In this document: positions 36,355-45,356 of the stretch, piece after piece
Layout of the letters: every line of letters starts with the position of its first letter
Numbering within the stretch: position 1 is the first letter of the stretch
Origin: Pseudanabaena sp. M085S1SP2A07QC
Lineage (GTDB): Bacteria; Cyanobacteriota; Cyanobacteriia; Pseudanabaenales; Pseudanabaenaceae
Assembly: GCA_020404895.1 (NCBI GenBank)
Contig: JADBWK010000019.1
Location: forward strand, 101,691-165,690
DNA length: 64,000 nt
Direction of reading: 5' to 3'
Notes under the pieces: model-generated
What the model was told of the DNA's origin: nothing
What the model saw: only the letters and a program-made list of their open reading frames with translations
Databases searched by the model: none
Program-made: the position numbers and the translations under genes

Positions 36355-38013
36355 ATGACTGTGAAAGCGAAGAATAGTTTTAAAGCGATCGCCAATTACT
36401 TAAAACTGAAACCTCAAATGAGGCGATCTTGGCAAATATTCGTAGCTTTTGTAATTACCTTTCTGATTGCTGTTTCTCCAGCACTGTTAAATGTCGTTGC
36501 AGAGGAAAGTCGCTTCTCACTCAGGATTTTGCATACGAACGATCACCACGCGCATTTGGAACCTGTCAAATTTGGCGATCGCCTACTGGGGGGGATTGCT
36601 CGTCGTCGTACTCTCATCGAGCAAATCCGTGCCGAAAGCAAGACTAATCAGGAGCCTATGCTGTTATTGGATGCAGGGGATATTTTTCAGGGAACTCTGT
36701 ATTTCAATCAATATTTGGGTCAAGCAGATCTAGATTTTTATAATGCTCTTGCCTACGATGCAAGCACAATTGGCAATCATGAATTCGATCGCGGACAGCA
36801 GGTACTTGCCGATTTCATCGCTAAGGCTAAGTTCCCAATTATTTCTGCAAATATCGACATTGCTCCCGAATCGCCTCTCTATGGCAAAGTTCGTCCTTGG
36901 CATATTCTGGATATGCAAGGCGAAAAGATTGGGATGTTTGGTTTGACAACTCCAGATACGGCAATATTAGCCAGTGTTGGCAATGGCGTGAAATTTACTG
37001 ACCCGATCGCGGCAGCTCGCAAATCAGTGCTTGCACTTAAGCAACAGGGAATTAATAAAATTGTAGCTCTTACCCACATTGGCTTTGACAATGATGTATT
37101 ACTAGCGCAAAAAGTCTCCGATATCGATATCATTATCGGTGGTCATAGCCATACATCTGTTGGCAATATTCCCAAAGCTAATCATCCCTATCCATTGGTT
37201 GAGAAGAATGGAACCAAGGAACCTGTGCTAGTTGTAACAGATTGGGAATGGGGTAAATATTTAGGAGATTTATCAGTGAGTTTTGATCGCACAGGTAAGT
37301 TGATTGCTTGGGCAGGAAAGCCCCATGTCCTTGATGCTAGCATTAAGCCCAATCCAGAATTTGCCGATAAGCTCAAAGCCTACGCCGAACCAATTGAAGC
37401 ATTGCGTCAAAAGATTATTGGTAAATCTTTGGTAGCGCTAGATGGCGATCGCGTCAAACTGCGAACTAGCGAAACAGCTTTAGGTAACTTGATTGCCGAT
37501 GCGATCTTGACAAAAACAAAGGTGGATCGAGTTCAAGTCGTTCTAATTAATGCGGGTGGCATTCGCAATGGACTCCCTTTAGGTGATATCACGATGGGGA
37601 ATGTGTTAGAAGCGCTTCCCTTCGGCAATACGATTACAAGGGTGGAGTTAACTGGCAAGCAGTTAATAGAAGCTTTAGAGAGTGGTGTGAGTATGGCAGA
37701 GCAAGGGGAAGGTCGATTTCCGCAAGTAGCTGGTATCCGCTTTGTTTGGGACAGCAAACTTCCCGCAGGTAAGCGAATTACGAAAGTAGAAGTAAAAGAC
37801 CCTTCAGGTAAGTTCCAATTGTTAAATCCCAAAGACGTTTATCGAGTCGCAACAAATAACTTCCTTGCTTCTGGTGGTGATGGATATCGCAGCTTTGCGG
37901 AAGGTGCAAATCTTTTAGAAACTGGTTATTTGCTATCGGATGCGATCGCAGAATATATCACCGCTATGTCGCCTTTGCAGGTAAAAATTGAGAATCGCAT
38001 TGTGCGTCAATAA
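36355..38013 (+). CDS. Exported 5'-nucleotidase / 2',3'-cyclic phosphodiesterase
   Basis: A metallophosphoesterase of the UshA family. The metal motifs ILHTNDHHAHLEP, LDAGDIFQGT, IGNHEFDRG and IIGGHSHT are all present in the N-terminal domain. The C-terminal 5'-nucleotidase domain follows (VLINAGGIRNGLP and NNFLASGGDGYRSF). A hydrophobic segment at residues 27-48 acts as signal or anchor. It should release nucleosides and phosphate in the periplasm. ATG 36355 is the first start. ATG 36418 would also keep the signal. Confidence 0.92.
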   Translation: MTVKAKNSFKAIANYLKLKPQMRRSWQIFVAFVITFLIAVSPALLNVVAEESRFSLRILHTNDHHAHLEPVKFGDRLLGGIARRRTLIEQIRAESKTNQEPMLLLDAGDIFQGTLYFNQYLGQADLDFYNALAYDASTIGNHEFDRGQQVLADFIAKAKFPIISANIDIAPESPLYGKVRPWHILDMQGEKIGMFGLTTPDTAILASVGNGVKFTDPIAAARKSVLALKQQGINKIVALTHIGFDNDVLLAQKVSDIDIIIGGHSHTSVGNIPKANHPYPLVEKNGTKEPVLVVTDWEWGKYLGDLSVSFDRTGKLIAWAGKPHVLDASIKPNPEFADKLKAYAEPIEALRQKIIGKSLVALDGDRVKLRTSETALGNLIADAILTKTKVDRVQVVLINAGGIRNGLPLGDITMGNVLEALPFGNTITRVELTGKQLIEALESGVSMAEQGEGRFPQVAGIRFVWDSKLPAGKRITKVEVKDPSGKFQLLNPKDVYRVATNNFLASGGDGYRSFAEGANLLETGYLLSDAIAEYITAMSPLQVKIENRIVRQ

Positions 38014-39021
38014 GAACGGGAAAACCGCAGTAATTTACGAGGTTTAAAGAACCAACTGAAGTCAGATATTTCTACTAATGGCTATAGTGTATTTCTGACG
38101 GGTGCGATCGCAGATTTTCGCGGGTTAGTTGAGGGTTTGCATGAACGCGGTGAACTACCTGCGGATATTAAACAGACCTTTGTGTTAGACCTATTAGAAC
38201 GGCGTAAATGCATCTGTGGAGCAGACTTACATGATGGTTCTCCTAACTATGAGCAGGTCAGTGCTTGGCTAGAGAAAGCAGGTTTAGCAGATGTGGAAAC
38301 TGCAACCTTGAAACTGGAAAGTTTTGTCGATGAGGTAGAAAAACAGGCTACGGATTTTTGGCAAGGTATTGATACCAAACAATTGAGTATCAATCAACTC
38401 AAAACAGCAATCTCTCGTCTTGAGTTAGAGTTGGAAACAATCAGCGAACAGCTACGCAAGGGTCCCATTGAGGATATTCGGCTAATGCAAACTCGCCTTG
38501 ATGAGATAGATCGCAGGGTTGAGGATTTAACCTTAGAGAAGGGTAAGAAGCTCCAGAAATGGACTGATTATCAAGGGCAAATTGAAAATCTTCAGAAGCA
38601 AATCAAGAGTAGTAAGCAAAATGAAGGTAAGCAAAAGCTTGCTCAAAAGCGGATTGATGCAGCCCAACAGGCGATCGATCTCCTCAGTGAGTTAAAGACT
38701 AACCGTAATGAGCTATTCCGCAAGCAATTGGAATCTCGGATCTGTGAAATCTTTAGCCAGATCTCGTTCAAAGCGCAAACGCAAAGACTAAGTGAAAAAT
38801 ATGAACTTAGCTTAGTAGAAACTGTGGCTGGGCAAGAAGTTCAGTCGGGTGCATCGACAGGAGAGAATCAGATCCTCAGTTTGTCTTTTATCGGTAGCAT
38901 CATCGATCTCGTGAGGGAATGGAGCAAGTCTGGTTTGGTGATGGGATCAGACAGTAGTACTTTTCCAATGGTTATGGATTCACCTTTTGGGAGTCTAGAT
39001 GAAATTTACCGTAGTTTGTAA
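38014..39021 (+). pseudogene. Fragment of a DndD/SbcC-like ATPase, truncated at both ends
   Basis: An open frame begins directly after the nucleotidase stop codon, in the same frame, with ERENRSNLRGLKNQLKSD. It contains a CICGADL hook-like motif, about 150 residues of coiled coil, and a Walker B region (FPMVMDSPFGSLDEIYR). The N-terminal P-loop part is missing, and the C-terminal end stops at the overlap with the next gene. It resembles the ATPases of DNA phosphorothioation loci. The neighbours at 39962 and 41070 support that reading. Confidence 0.7.
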
Positions 39022-39530
39022 GCTTTCCATGTATCACCGTTTGTGACTATTCCAAACACATCTATCTTCTTGTTAATTTGGGTGTTTCGCCATTGACAGG
39101 CTTGCATTTCTACTAAACATTGCGCTAATCCCTGCCCAAAGTCATCTTTTTTTGCTTCCACAATGCAAAGAAATGGCGCTTCTAAATAGGCTTTGCGTTC
39201 GGCAATGAGATAGTCGGTTGCACCTGTAGCAACATCTGAAGATAGAGCCGCACCCTTCCAGATTTTGAGATGTTCAAAGCTAATAATTGCTTCTTCACAA
39301 ATTGCGTCGATAACTAGCTTTTTCGATTCTTCATAGTTTTGCAGATCGAAGCATTGTTCTAATCGTTTGAGACGAATTTGCAGAAAGTCACTGGGCGGAC
39401 AAGATTGAATATCAATATGCCATCTCTGTAATTCATCTATGTTTAGCAGTTTAAACGCTTCAGCATAGCGAAAATGCGAAAATCCTTTTTTCTTTTCAGC
39501 TTTGATGTTTTTAGTTTTTGTTGTTAGCAT
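39006..39530 (-). CDS. PD-(D/E)XK nuclease-like protein, probably truncated
   Basis: The 174-residue protein has ATGATDYLIAERKAYLEAPF, then IVEAKKDDFGQGLAQCLVEM and FGIVTNGDTWKAYKLR, the same core as the gene at 26785. The longer relative continues about 30 residues past the equivalent of YKLR, whereas this one stops exactly where it overlaps the 3' end of the ATPase fragment. Both genes were therefore probably cut by one deletion. The start at ATG 39530 is the natural one. Confidence 0.65.
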   Translation of the reverse strand: MLTTKTKNIKAEKKKGFSHFRYAEAFKLLNIDELQRWHIDIQSCPPSDFLQIRLKRLEQCFDLQNYEESKKLVIDAICEEAIISFEHLKIWKGAALSSDVATGATDYLIAERKAYLEAPFLCIVEAKKDDFGQGLAQCLVEMQACQWRNTQINKKIDVFGIVTNGDTWKAYKLR

Positions 39531-39569
39531 AGTTGTAAAATGCTGATTAAAGATAGAACAAATACGTAT

Positions 39570-39791
39570 TCAAATTGATGGAAGTTTAGCAATCTCAAAA
39601 ACTCTTTGAAGTCTGGAGGTATTTGGATCATAGCCATACATTACTTGACGTAGATATTCTAGGGCAATTAATCGCTCTTTTGGACTTTTCAGAAGCCAAT
39701 ATGCACGATCTTCGTTGTCTTCATCATTTAAGTTCGCAATACTGAGCGTAGATAGATTAAATTTAAAATTTTCAGAGTTAATGCTGCTCAT
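39570..39791 (-). CDS. Small conserved protein, possible antitoxin-like partner
   Basis: The 73-residue product contains DEDNEDRAYWLLKSPKERLI, then ALEYLRQVMYGYDPNTSRLQ and RVFEIAKLP. This pattern is common in small bacterial proteins encoded next to a nucleotidyltransferase-like gene. Such a partner gene is absent here. The 39-base gap to the gene at 39530, on the same strand, suggests co-transcription. The function is unknown. Confidence 0.65.
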   Translation of the reverse strand: MSSINSENFKFNLSTLSIANLNDEDNEDRAYWLLKSPKERLIALEYLRQVMYGYDPNTSRLQRVFEIAKLPSI

Positions 39792-40420
39792 TTAAATTGA
39801 TTTTAAGAAACAATAAATTCGGGTAAAATATATAAAGATTATAACGCACTGTAAAAGATGATCGCTTGTTGATGATGGCTGGCTTAATGGCAATTGAAGT
39901 TAAAGGGTAGGTTGCTTGTGTGTAAGATGTTTTTAGATTAGTTATTGAGGGATAAGTAAGAATGGCTGATGCAAGGGTAAAGATCGCGAAGAATAAGGCA
40001 GGGTTGGGGGCAAATCATAAGTATTCGTAGAGTCTATATTGCTGAAGACAAAGCTGAACTTGTACGGTCTTTAAGATCCGCAGAAAATCCTACTGCACCA
40101 TTTCAGCCTAAGGGAAGAATCGCCTCACGCGCAGACAATGCGAGATTTTCACGGTCAGAATATCGTTTTGCCAGCACATCAAAGCTATTTGCCAAGAATT
40201 GAAGCTTTACGATGGCATCGAGAAAATGTTTTTAATCAAGACGATCAATGTTTTTTAGAGTACTAATCACTCATATACAGATTCACAAGCTCCCTATTTA
40301 TAGAATTAAATAATAAAATCTGATTTCAAGTTGACTTTTGGGCTTACTTAAGAGAGGAAAGACTTAATTAGGTATTAGCTGAAGTTCTGGAAATAATTAT
40401 GATATTAAGCGATCGCTCCA
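39792..40420. other. Gene-poor stretch with decayed coding sequence
   Basis: There is no intact gene. The middle holds the remnants described at 39962-40266. Bases 39792-39961 and 40267-40420 show nothing recognisable. Confidence 0.5.
39962..40266 (+). pseudogene. Remnants of a dnd-associated protein 4-like gene and another gene
   Basis: MADARVKIAKNKAGLGANHK ends at a TAG (40030). VYIAEDKAELVRSLRSAENP then follows with TAPFQ in another frame. Both match the N-terminus of DNA phosphorothioation-associated protein 4 as I remember it, present in two broken copies. From about 40138 a different frame reads MRDFHGQNIVLPAHQSYLPR, then IEALRWHRENVFNQDDQC, and stops at 40266. That second part is unrecognised. 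The whole is a patchwork of gene debris. Confidence 0.5.
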
Positions 40421-40993
40421 TCATTTATATCTTTCCTGAAAAGCTAGCACTGCATCTAACTGAGACTCCATCAGCAAACACTGTTCCAAATGAGCAAGAT
40501 CCAAATCAGGCAACCATCCACTTGATTCAACCTGTGCATATTCTCCATCCAGTAAGCAATAAATTTTAATCTTGCCGTCTTGCCAAAACCAAACCTCAGG
40601 AATATTTCTTAATTGATACTTTCTTAGCTTTTTGACGCTACCACTGGTCACCACAACCTCAATACATAAATCCGTAACTTTAGGATCACTACCAAAAGCA
40701 AAAGACAGATCAGATTGAAACTCTAACTTAGTAGCAATAGATTGGGTATAAGCTCCCGTTGAGGTAAACCGCATCCTTTTAATCACAAAATATTGTCCTA
40801 GCAACAACCCCAACAAAGCCGTGATCATTTCATGCAATAGCCCAATACCCACAATTTCTACCACTCCCTCACAATAATTTAATCGCACCCCACCAATCTC
40901 TTCAAAAGCAGATTGCAGAGCCTTGAATTGTTCCCATGTCACAGCCTGCTTGACGAGGTATTGATCAGCCGTTTTAGTTAAAGTTAGAGTCAT
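40421..40993 (-). CDS. Uma2-family putative endonuclease (divergent)
   Basis: The 190-residue protein has TWEQFKALQSAFEEIGGVRL, YCEGVVEIVG, a DLSFAFGSDPKVTDLCIEVV block and LRKYQLRNIPEVWFWQDGKI. These correspond to Uma2 segments, but the E-x-L site reads CIEVVVTSGSVKKLRKY. It is more diverged than the other two Uma2 genes in this window. It is intact, with its own ATG at 40993. Confidence 0.85.
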   Translation of the reverse strand: MTLTLTKTADQYLVKQAVTWEQFKALQSAFEEIGGVRLNYCEGVVEIVGIGLLHEMITALLGLLLGQYFVIKRMRFTSTGAYTQSIATKLEFQSDLSFAFGSDPKVTDLCIEVVVTSGSVKKLRKYQLRNIPEVWFWQDGKIKIYCLLDGEYAQVESSGWLPDLDLAHLEQCLLMESQLDAVLAFQERYK

Positions 40994-41069
40994 GGCTTTA
41001 CCTTAGCAATTACTTGGGTAATGAGGTGCTACTAGTATAATCTAAACATTCAATAAAGCTCTTGTCGCA

Positions 41070-41436
41070 ATGATCGCAGAGTATAGCCATAACCAACTCA
41101 TTGCCCTCTGCCAACAAAGCAAAGTTGGCAAAAAGCTACCCACTGCTCTCTATGTTCGTAGATCAGCGATCGCCTCTTTAGCTCCACAATTACAAGAATG
41201 CGATCGCCAAGCCAGATCACTACTTCCCAAAGACAGCAAATTCACCATCATCAAATTCAACTACGAACAACCGAAAATCTCCTATTTGTTTTATCCAGAA
41301 TTTGATACTGACCCACATCCTGCATTGCATCACAGTATTCAAAGCGATCGGCTTATTTCATGAGATCCTTACCATCGGCACTCGCAAAGGGTGGAAACAA
41401 CGTTTACAGGAATACAATTTTGTGTTTTGGCATTAA
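41070..41436 (+). pseudogene. Broken dnd-associated putative methyltransferase (N-terminal-domain form)
   Basis: The first frame reads CQQSKVGKKLPTALYVRRSA, then DSKFTIIKFNYEQPKISYLF and YPEFDTDPHPALHHSI, and stops at 41363. After a frameshift the sequence continues AIGLFHEILTIGTRKGWKQR LQEYNF to 41436. The intact family, as I recall it, has about 60 residues between these two parts, ending with an IGT-x(2)-GW motif. Hence an internal deletion plus frameshift. The link to DNA phosphorothioation is from family knowledge. Confidence 0.65.
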
Positions 41437-42281
41437 ATATCGTGAAATTCTTTGGCGATCGCATCAAGATATTCATCAATAAATTTCGACCAGCCAATCA
41501 CGATTAATTGATTGTGAGTTAGCTTTTCAGAATCAATATCTTCGTACGTAAATCCAATTTCGCGACCTTCGAGATCGCAACAAATTAACCCTGCCGCTCT
41601 TGCGATCGCTAAGGGGCCAACAGTATCCCAGAGCTTAACGCGGCGATTGAGATAGATATAGGCACTTGCCCGTCCTTGGACAACTTCCATTACCTTTAAG
41701 CCAAAACTACCGAGACTATAAAACTCAATATCGGGAACAGCAGCCCGAATCGCATCGCCATAGGCAAGATCATCTTTTTTGCTTACAATTATGCGATCGC
41801 GACTTGCACCAATTGGTTCATGGGAATATAAGACCTCAGGGACATTACCATTTGTAGCAATAAATAAGCCATTGATTGCAGTTCCGCCAAAATATAAGCG
41901 ATCGCTCTTTGGAGCATATACCCAGCCAAGAACTGGCTGAAATGACTCTAAAGCACCGACCATGACTGAATAGAATTCACGCCCATGGATAAAGTCATCA
42001 GTTCCATCAATGGGATCGATAAACCAGAATTTCTGGTTAACTTTTGATTTTTGTTGCCAGAGTTCTAGCGATCGCGTATTTTCTTCGCTAATTATTCCAT
42101 CATTAGGAAACCACGCCTGAAACCTTTGACTTAAGAGGTGATCAAGTTCGCGATCAACATTTGTCACATAATCATCAAAACCTTTTTCATCAACTTGAAA
42201 ACCCAACTCTCTCAAATGAATTGCCTTTTGACCGATTTCACGAATAAACTGACAAATTTCTGTTTGTAATGCAGGATTCAT
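41433..42281 (-). CDS. Inositol monophosphatase-family phosphatase
   Basis: A Mg-dependent, Li-sensitive phosphatase. The EENTRS region, WFIDPIDGTDDFIHG and the C-terminal KLWDTVGPLAIARAAG are the IMPase metal-binding motifs. DGTDDF replaces the common DGTTNF, which occurs in some 3'(2'),5'-bisphosphate nucleotidases and histidinol-phosphatase-like members. ATG 42281 (MNPALQTEI) is preferred. ATG 42317 would add a hydrophobic leader. Its 3' end overlaps the end of the broken methyltransferase by 4 bases. Confidence 0.88.
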   Translation of the reverse strand: MNPALQTEICQFIREIGQKAIHLRELGFQVDEKGFDDYVTNVDRELDHLLSQRFQAWFPNDGIISEENTRSLELWQQKSKVNQKFWFIDPIDGTDDFIHGREFYSVMVGALESFQPVLGWVYAPKSDRLYFGGTAINGLFIATNGNVPEVLYSHEPIGASRDRIIVSKKDDLAYGDAIRAAVPDIEFYSLGSFGLKVMEVVQGRASAYIYLNRRVKLWDTVGPLAIARAAGLICCDLEGREIGFTYEDIDSEKLTHNQLIVIGWSKFIDEYLDAIAKEFHDI

Positions 42282-42354
42282 AATAACTAAAGAGAATAAA
42301 TAAAACTTAAAAACCATTTAAGAGAATTGCTTTCTGCGGTCAAAAGCCCTAAGA

Positions 42355-42429
42355 GATCCCCCTCAATCCCCCTTAAAAAGCAGGAAGAATTTAATTCTCC
42401 CCCCTTTTTAAGGGGGGCTGGGGGGGATC
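42355..42429. repeat. GATCCCCC imperfect inverted repeat at an SDR gene end
   Basis: GATCCCCCTCAATCCCCCTT and AAGGGGGGCTGGGGGGGATC flank a short AT-rich centre. This common cyanobacterial repeat supplies the last codons (PPQPPLKRGEN) and the stop of the SDR gene at 42391. Confidence 0.75.
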
Positions 42430-43170
42430 GTTTTTGGAGACCCGAGAAAATGCCCGAAAGTATAGCGATCGCCAAAATTCTTTAAAAGGATAGGCAATAA
42501 ATGTAATCGGATTAATCGTAACGATAATATCGCGGAGACCAAGGTTCGCTAAAGCGACGATCGCCCAAGCCACAAAATCTGCTGACATTACCCCATAGGG
42601 ATTAAGATCACTTTTGAATGGGCCTAAAATTAGCTTGCGAATTTTGCAAGGAGCATCAAGGCGGCGTAAGGTTAGCAAATCACCGATCGCACGTTTTGAG
42701 AGTTCATACAATGGACTGAAGGCAGGATTGACTTCAGCTTCGGAAGTATTTACCCAAATCTCCTTAGCTCTAACTGCTTGAGCATCAGTTACAGTTTCTA
42801 AGAATAAATCGATCCAACGGAAAACAGAAAAAGTATTGACCTCGTAGGATTTATAAATAGATGTAGAATCTCTTGCACCTAAAACATTTACACCATGATT
42901 AAGAATGAGAATATCGACTTTTTGTAGGCGATCGCGTAGTTCTGTTTCATGCCCTAGTTGCCAAGTCAAAACTTCTACTGCTTGATTGGACTGATTATCG
43001 CTGTCTGCAATTTGAAAATTAGGGTTAGGCGAAGTTGTTAGTGCAATGATCCTTGCCCCTTGCTTAGAAAGCTCTGTGGCTAATGCTCTGCCCATTGTGC
43101 CTGAAGCGCCTGTAATCGCAATGCTTTTATTTTTAAGTGACAAGGCTGAACCCAAAACCCTACCTAACAA
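42391..43170 (-). CDS. Short-chain dehydrogenase/reductase with repeat-derived C-terminus
   Basis: The NAD(P)-binding TGASGTMGRALATEL lies at about residues 20-34, and ILILNHGVNVLG is the NNAG-equivalent. The catalytic tyrosine is likely in SPLYELSKRA, which keeps the YxxxK spacing (YELSK). The last 13 residues come from the intergenic repeat at 42355-42429, so the native C-terminus probably ended soon after YFRAFSRV. Substrate is unknown. Confidence 0.82.
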   Translation of the reverse strand: MLGRVLGSALSLKNKSIAITGASGTMGRALATELSKQGARIIALTTSPNPNFQIADSDNQSNQAVEVLTWQLGHETELRDRLQKVDILILNHGVNVLGARDSTSIYKSYEVNTFSVFRWIDLFLETVTDAQAVRAKEIWVNTSEAEVNPAFSPLYELSKRAIGDLLTLRRLDAPCKIRKLILGPFKSDLNPYGVMSADFVAWAIVALANLGLRDIIVTINPITFIAYPFKEFWRSLYFRAFSRVSKNDPPQPPLKRGEN

Positions 43171-43183
43171 GTGTAACCGTACT

Positions 43184-43290
43184 ACAGCGCTTTGCGTTCA
43201 ACCCCAGACCAATAAAATCATTGAAAGTGTTACAAACCACCACTTTCAATGATTTTATTGTGTTTCATTTGATCAAAAATTGCTGTTAAG
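43184..43290. repeat. Long palindromic repeat, copy upstream of the CCA-enzyme gene
   Basis: ACAGCGCTTTGCGTTCAACC leads to a hairpin with AATAAAATCATTGAAAGTG arms (43211-43259), followed by TTTGATCAAAAATTGCTGTT. Orientation and edges match 63428-63530. Confidence 0.75.
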
Positions 43291-43362
43291 TGGGGTGGTG
43301 TAATTAAACGTAGGATGGGTTACGCGATCTCTAACCCATAATTCTTGCTTAGGGGAAACACT

Positions 43363-43502
43363 AGAAATCTTGTTCCCTCCCCTTTGCAAGGGCTATCGTG
43401 TACATACAAGTCGGACTTACCCCCTTTAATTCCCCCTTGCAAAGGGGGAAGACCAGAAATCTTGTTCCCTCCCCTTTGCAAGGGGAGGGTTAGGGAGGGG
43501 TA
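43363..43502. repeat. CCCTTTGCAAGGG repeat cluster
   Basis: A 30-bp direct repeat, AGAAATCTTGTTCCCTCCCC plus TTTGCAAGGG, occurs at 43363-43392 and 43455-43484. Between them is an inverted CCCCTTGCAAAGGGGG unit. This is a common gene-flanking repeat in cyanobacteria and is not a CRISPR. Confidence 0.7.
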
Positions 43503-43573
43503 AATTTTATATAAAATCATATAACATATTCTTAGTAGTCAAAACCTTTAACAAAGTGGACTAAACATAGATT

Positions 43574-44827
43574 TTGCAACAGTTCCCATTTAATTTTAAT
43601 GATTTACCAACACCTGCCTATTTAGTGGGTGGATGGGTACGCGATCGCATATTAAATCGTCAAGGTAAATATCTTGATCTAGATTTTGTTTTGCCAGAGA
43701 AAGCTGTTGAAATAGCTAATGCGATCGCCCGTAAGTATAAAGCAGGATTTGTGGTTTTAGACGCAGAGCGTCAAATTGCGCGGGTTGTTTTTAAAAATGG
43801 AACGGCGGATTTTGCCCAGCAAATGGGTGATAGTTTAGAAGCAGATTTAGGGCGGCGCGACTTTTGTATGAATGCGATCGCTTTAGAATGCCATGAACTA
43901 AATGAAACTGATTTTGTGCCTTTGGCTCAAAATCAGTTTATAGATCCGTTTAATGGAATTGAAGATTTACAAGCTCGTCGAATTAGGATGGTTGCGCCTG
44001 AGAATTTAGCGGATGATCCTTTGCGGATTTTGCGGGGATATCGACAGGCGACTCAGTTAGGCTTTGAGATTGAAAGTTTAACTCGACAGGTTTTGATTAA
44101 ACTTGCGCCCAAGTTAAAGGCTATGGCTGCTGAACGGGTGCGGACAGAACTAGGTTATTTGCTATCAATCGAGAATGGTAGTCAAGGAATGATGGCTGCC
44201 ATCGACGATCGCATTTTAGAAGATTGGTTGCCAAGTCAATATTTGAATCTAGAACGATTTGCCAAAATTGAGAATGTGATTTCTACCTTAATAGCTAAAT
44301 CCCCGAATCTAGAATCATTTTTTAATAAGCAGTTATCAGGCGATCGCTATACTCTGGTGATTATCAAATTAGCTGCATTGACCAATAGCGCGACAGCTTT
44401 GGAATCGCTAGGGCTAAGCCGTGCTGAACAACGCTGGCTCGTCGGGATTTTGCGTTATCTGCCTCAATTTATCAAGATTTTAGATCAAGCTTCACTCAAA
44501 GAGCAATATAAATTTTTTCAGTCTACTTTAGAGTTTTTTCCTGCGATCGCAGCTTTGGCTATAGCTAGTGGTTGTGAATTAGAAGAGATCTCGCCTTGGC
44601 TAGAACGCTGGCTTGATCCTCAAGATGCGATCGCCTATCCTGTAGCGTTAATTACTGGCGATGATTTGCGAAAAGATTTGGGAATTGCGCCTAGTCCGAA
44701 AATAGGTGAACTATTAGAGATGGTGAAAATTGCTCAAGTCGAAGGCAAAATTTCATCAAGACAAGATGCGATCGAGTTTGTTATAGCCCTACACTCAAAT
44801 GAGATACTCAAAGCTAAAACCCCGTAA
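43574..44827 (+). CDS. tRNA nucleotidyltransferase / poly(A) polymerase family
   Basis: The class II nucleotidyltransferase core is seen as PTPAYLVGGWVRDRIL, YLDLDFVLPE with the metal-binding acidic pair, LGRRDFCMNAIALE, and DDPLRILRGYRQATQL. It either adds CCA to tRNA 3' ends or, as part of a split pair, adds C or A only. A TAG directly upstream (43568-43570) leaves only TTG 43574 or the ATT before it as start, so initiation is unusual. The 417-residue length is normal. Confidence 0.88.
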   Translation: MQQFPFNFNDLPTPAYLVGGWVRDRILNRQGKYLDLDFVLPEKAVEIANAIARKYKAGFVVLDAERQIARVVFKNGTADFAQQMGDSLEADLGRRDFCMNAIALECHELNETDFVPLAQNQFIDPFNGIEDLQARRIRMVAPENLADDPLRILRGYRQATQLGFEIESLTRQVLIKLAPKLKAMAAERVRTELGYLLSIENGSQGMMAAIDDRILEDWLPSQYLNLERFAKIENVISTLIAKSPNLESFFNKQLSGDRYTLVIIKLAALTNSATALESLGLSRAEQRWLVGILRYLPQFIKILDQASLKEQYKFFQSTLEFFPAIAALAIASGCELEEISPWLERWLDPQDAIAYPVALITGDDLRKDLGIAPSPKIGELLEMVKIAQVEGKISSRQDAIEFVIALHSNEILKAKTP

Positions 44828-45284
44828 AACGGGTAATATCGATCAAATAACTATCAGAATTAATATCCAACACATCAGACTTAGAAAAAGGACATGAGCT
44901 AGGAAAAGTTGCTAAGGGTAATTGAGTCTCAACAGAAGCAGCTTGACAAGCTGAGGCATAACACTCATCAAAGACATCATCAAAATAACGCTTCAGGCTA
45001 GGGCTATTTTTAAAAGCCTTATTTAACCTTCGAGAATGCTCAATAATCGTATAAGCCCAACTAGGAGAACGCTTTTGACATTGATAATTCCATTTAATCA
45101 AATGTTGCAGAACTCGAATTAAATTACTTTCGATCGCATCTTTCTCTCTCCGACTCATACCTTCGATTTCTTCCAGCAGATTCTCAATATCTAATCGGTC
45201 TAATTTACCTTCTTTGATTAGAAAAGCCGTCTCCTCTAACCAAAGGTTAAAATCAGTTTCGTAAAGCGTTTTTACAGCAATCAT
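44814..45284 (-). CDS. DUF29-family protein
   Basis: The 156-residue protein has the DUF29 pattern: LYETDFNLWLEETAFLIKEG, then LDIENLLEEIEGMSRREKDA and LIRVLQHLIKWNYQ. The family is widespread and multicopy in cyanobacteria and has no known function. It is convergent with the CCA-enzyme gene, and the two coding regions overlap by 14 bases at their 3' ends. Confidence 0.9.
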   Translation of the reverse strand: MIAVKTLYETDFNLWLEETAFLIKEGKLDRLDIENLLEEIEGMSRREKDAIESNLIRVLQHLIKWNYQCQKRSPSWAYTIIEHSRRLNKAFKNSPSLKRYFDDVFDECYASACQAASVETQLPLATFPSSCPFSKSDVLDINSDSYLIDITRFTGF

Positions 45285-45356
45285 CTTAGCAATCTCAATC
45301 TAAAAAACTCTGCTCTTAATCAAATTATATCACCTGAATAAAAGTATGTGCTGCAA

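Larger units (their letters stand above)
43171..43573. other. Repeat-filled intergenic region
   Basis: It contains the palindromic element at 43184-43290 and the CCCTTTGCAAGGG repeats at 43363-43502. No gene is visible. Confidence 0.6.

Noticed and set aside
43363..43502. CCCTTTGCAAGGG cluster as a CRISPR array
   Set aside because: There are only two direct copies with an inverted unit between. It matches common gene-flanking repeats.
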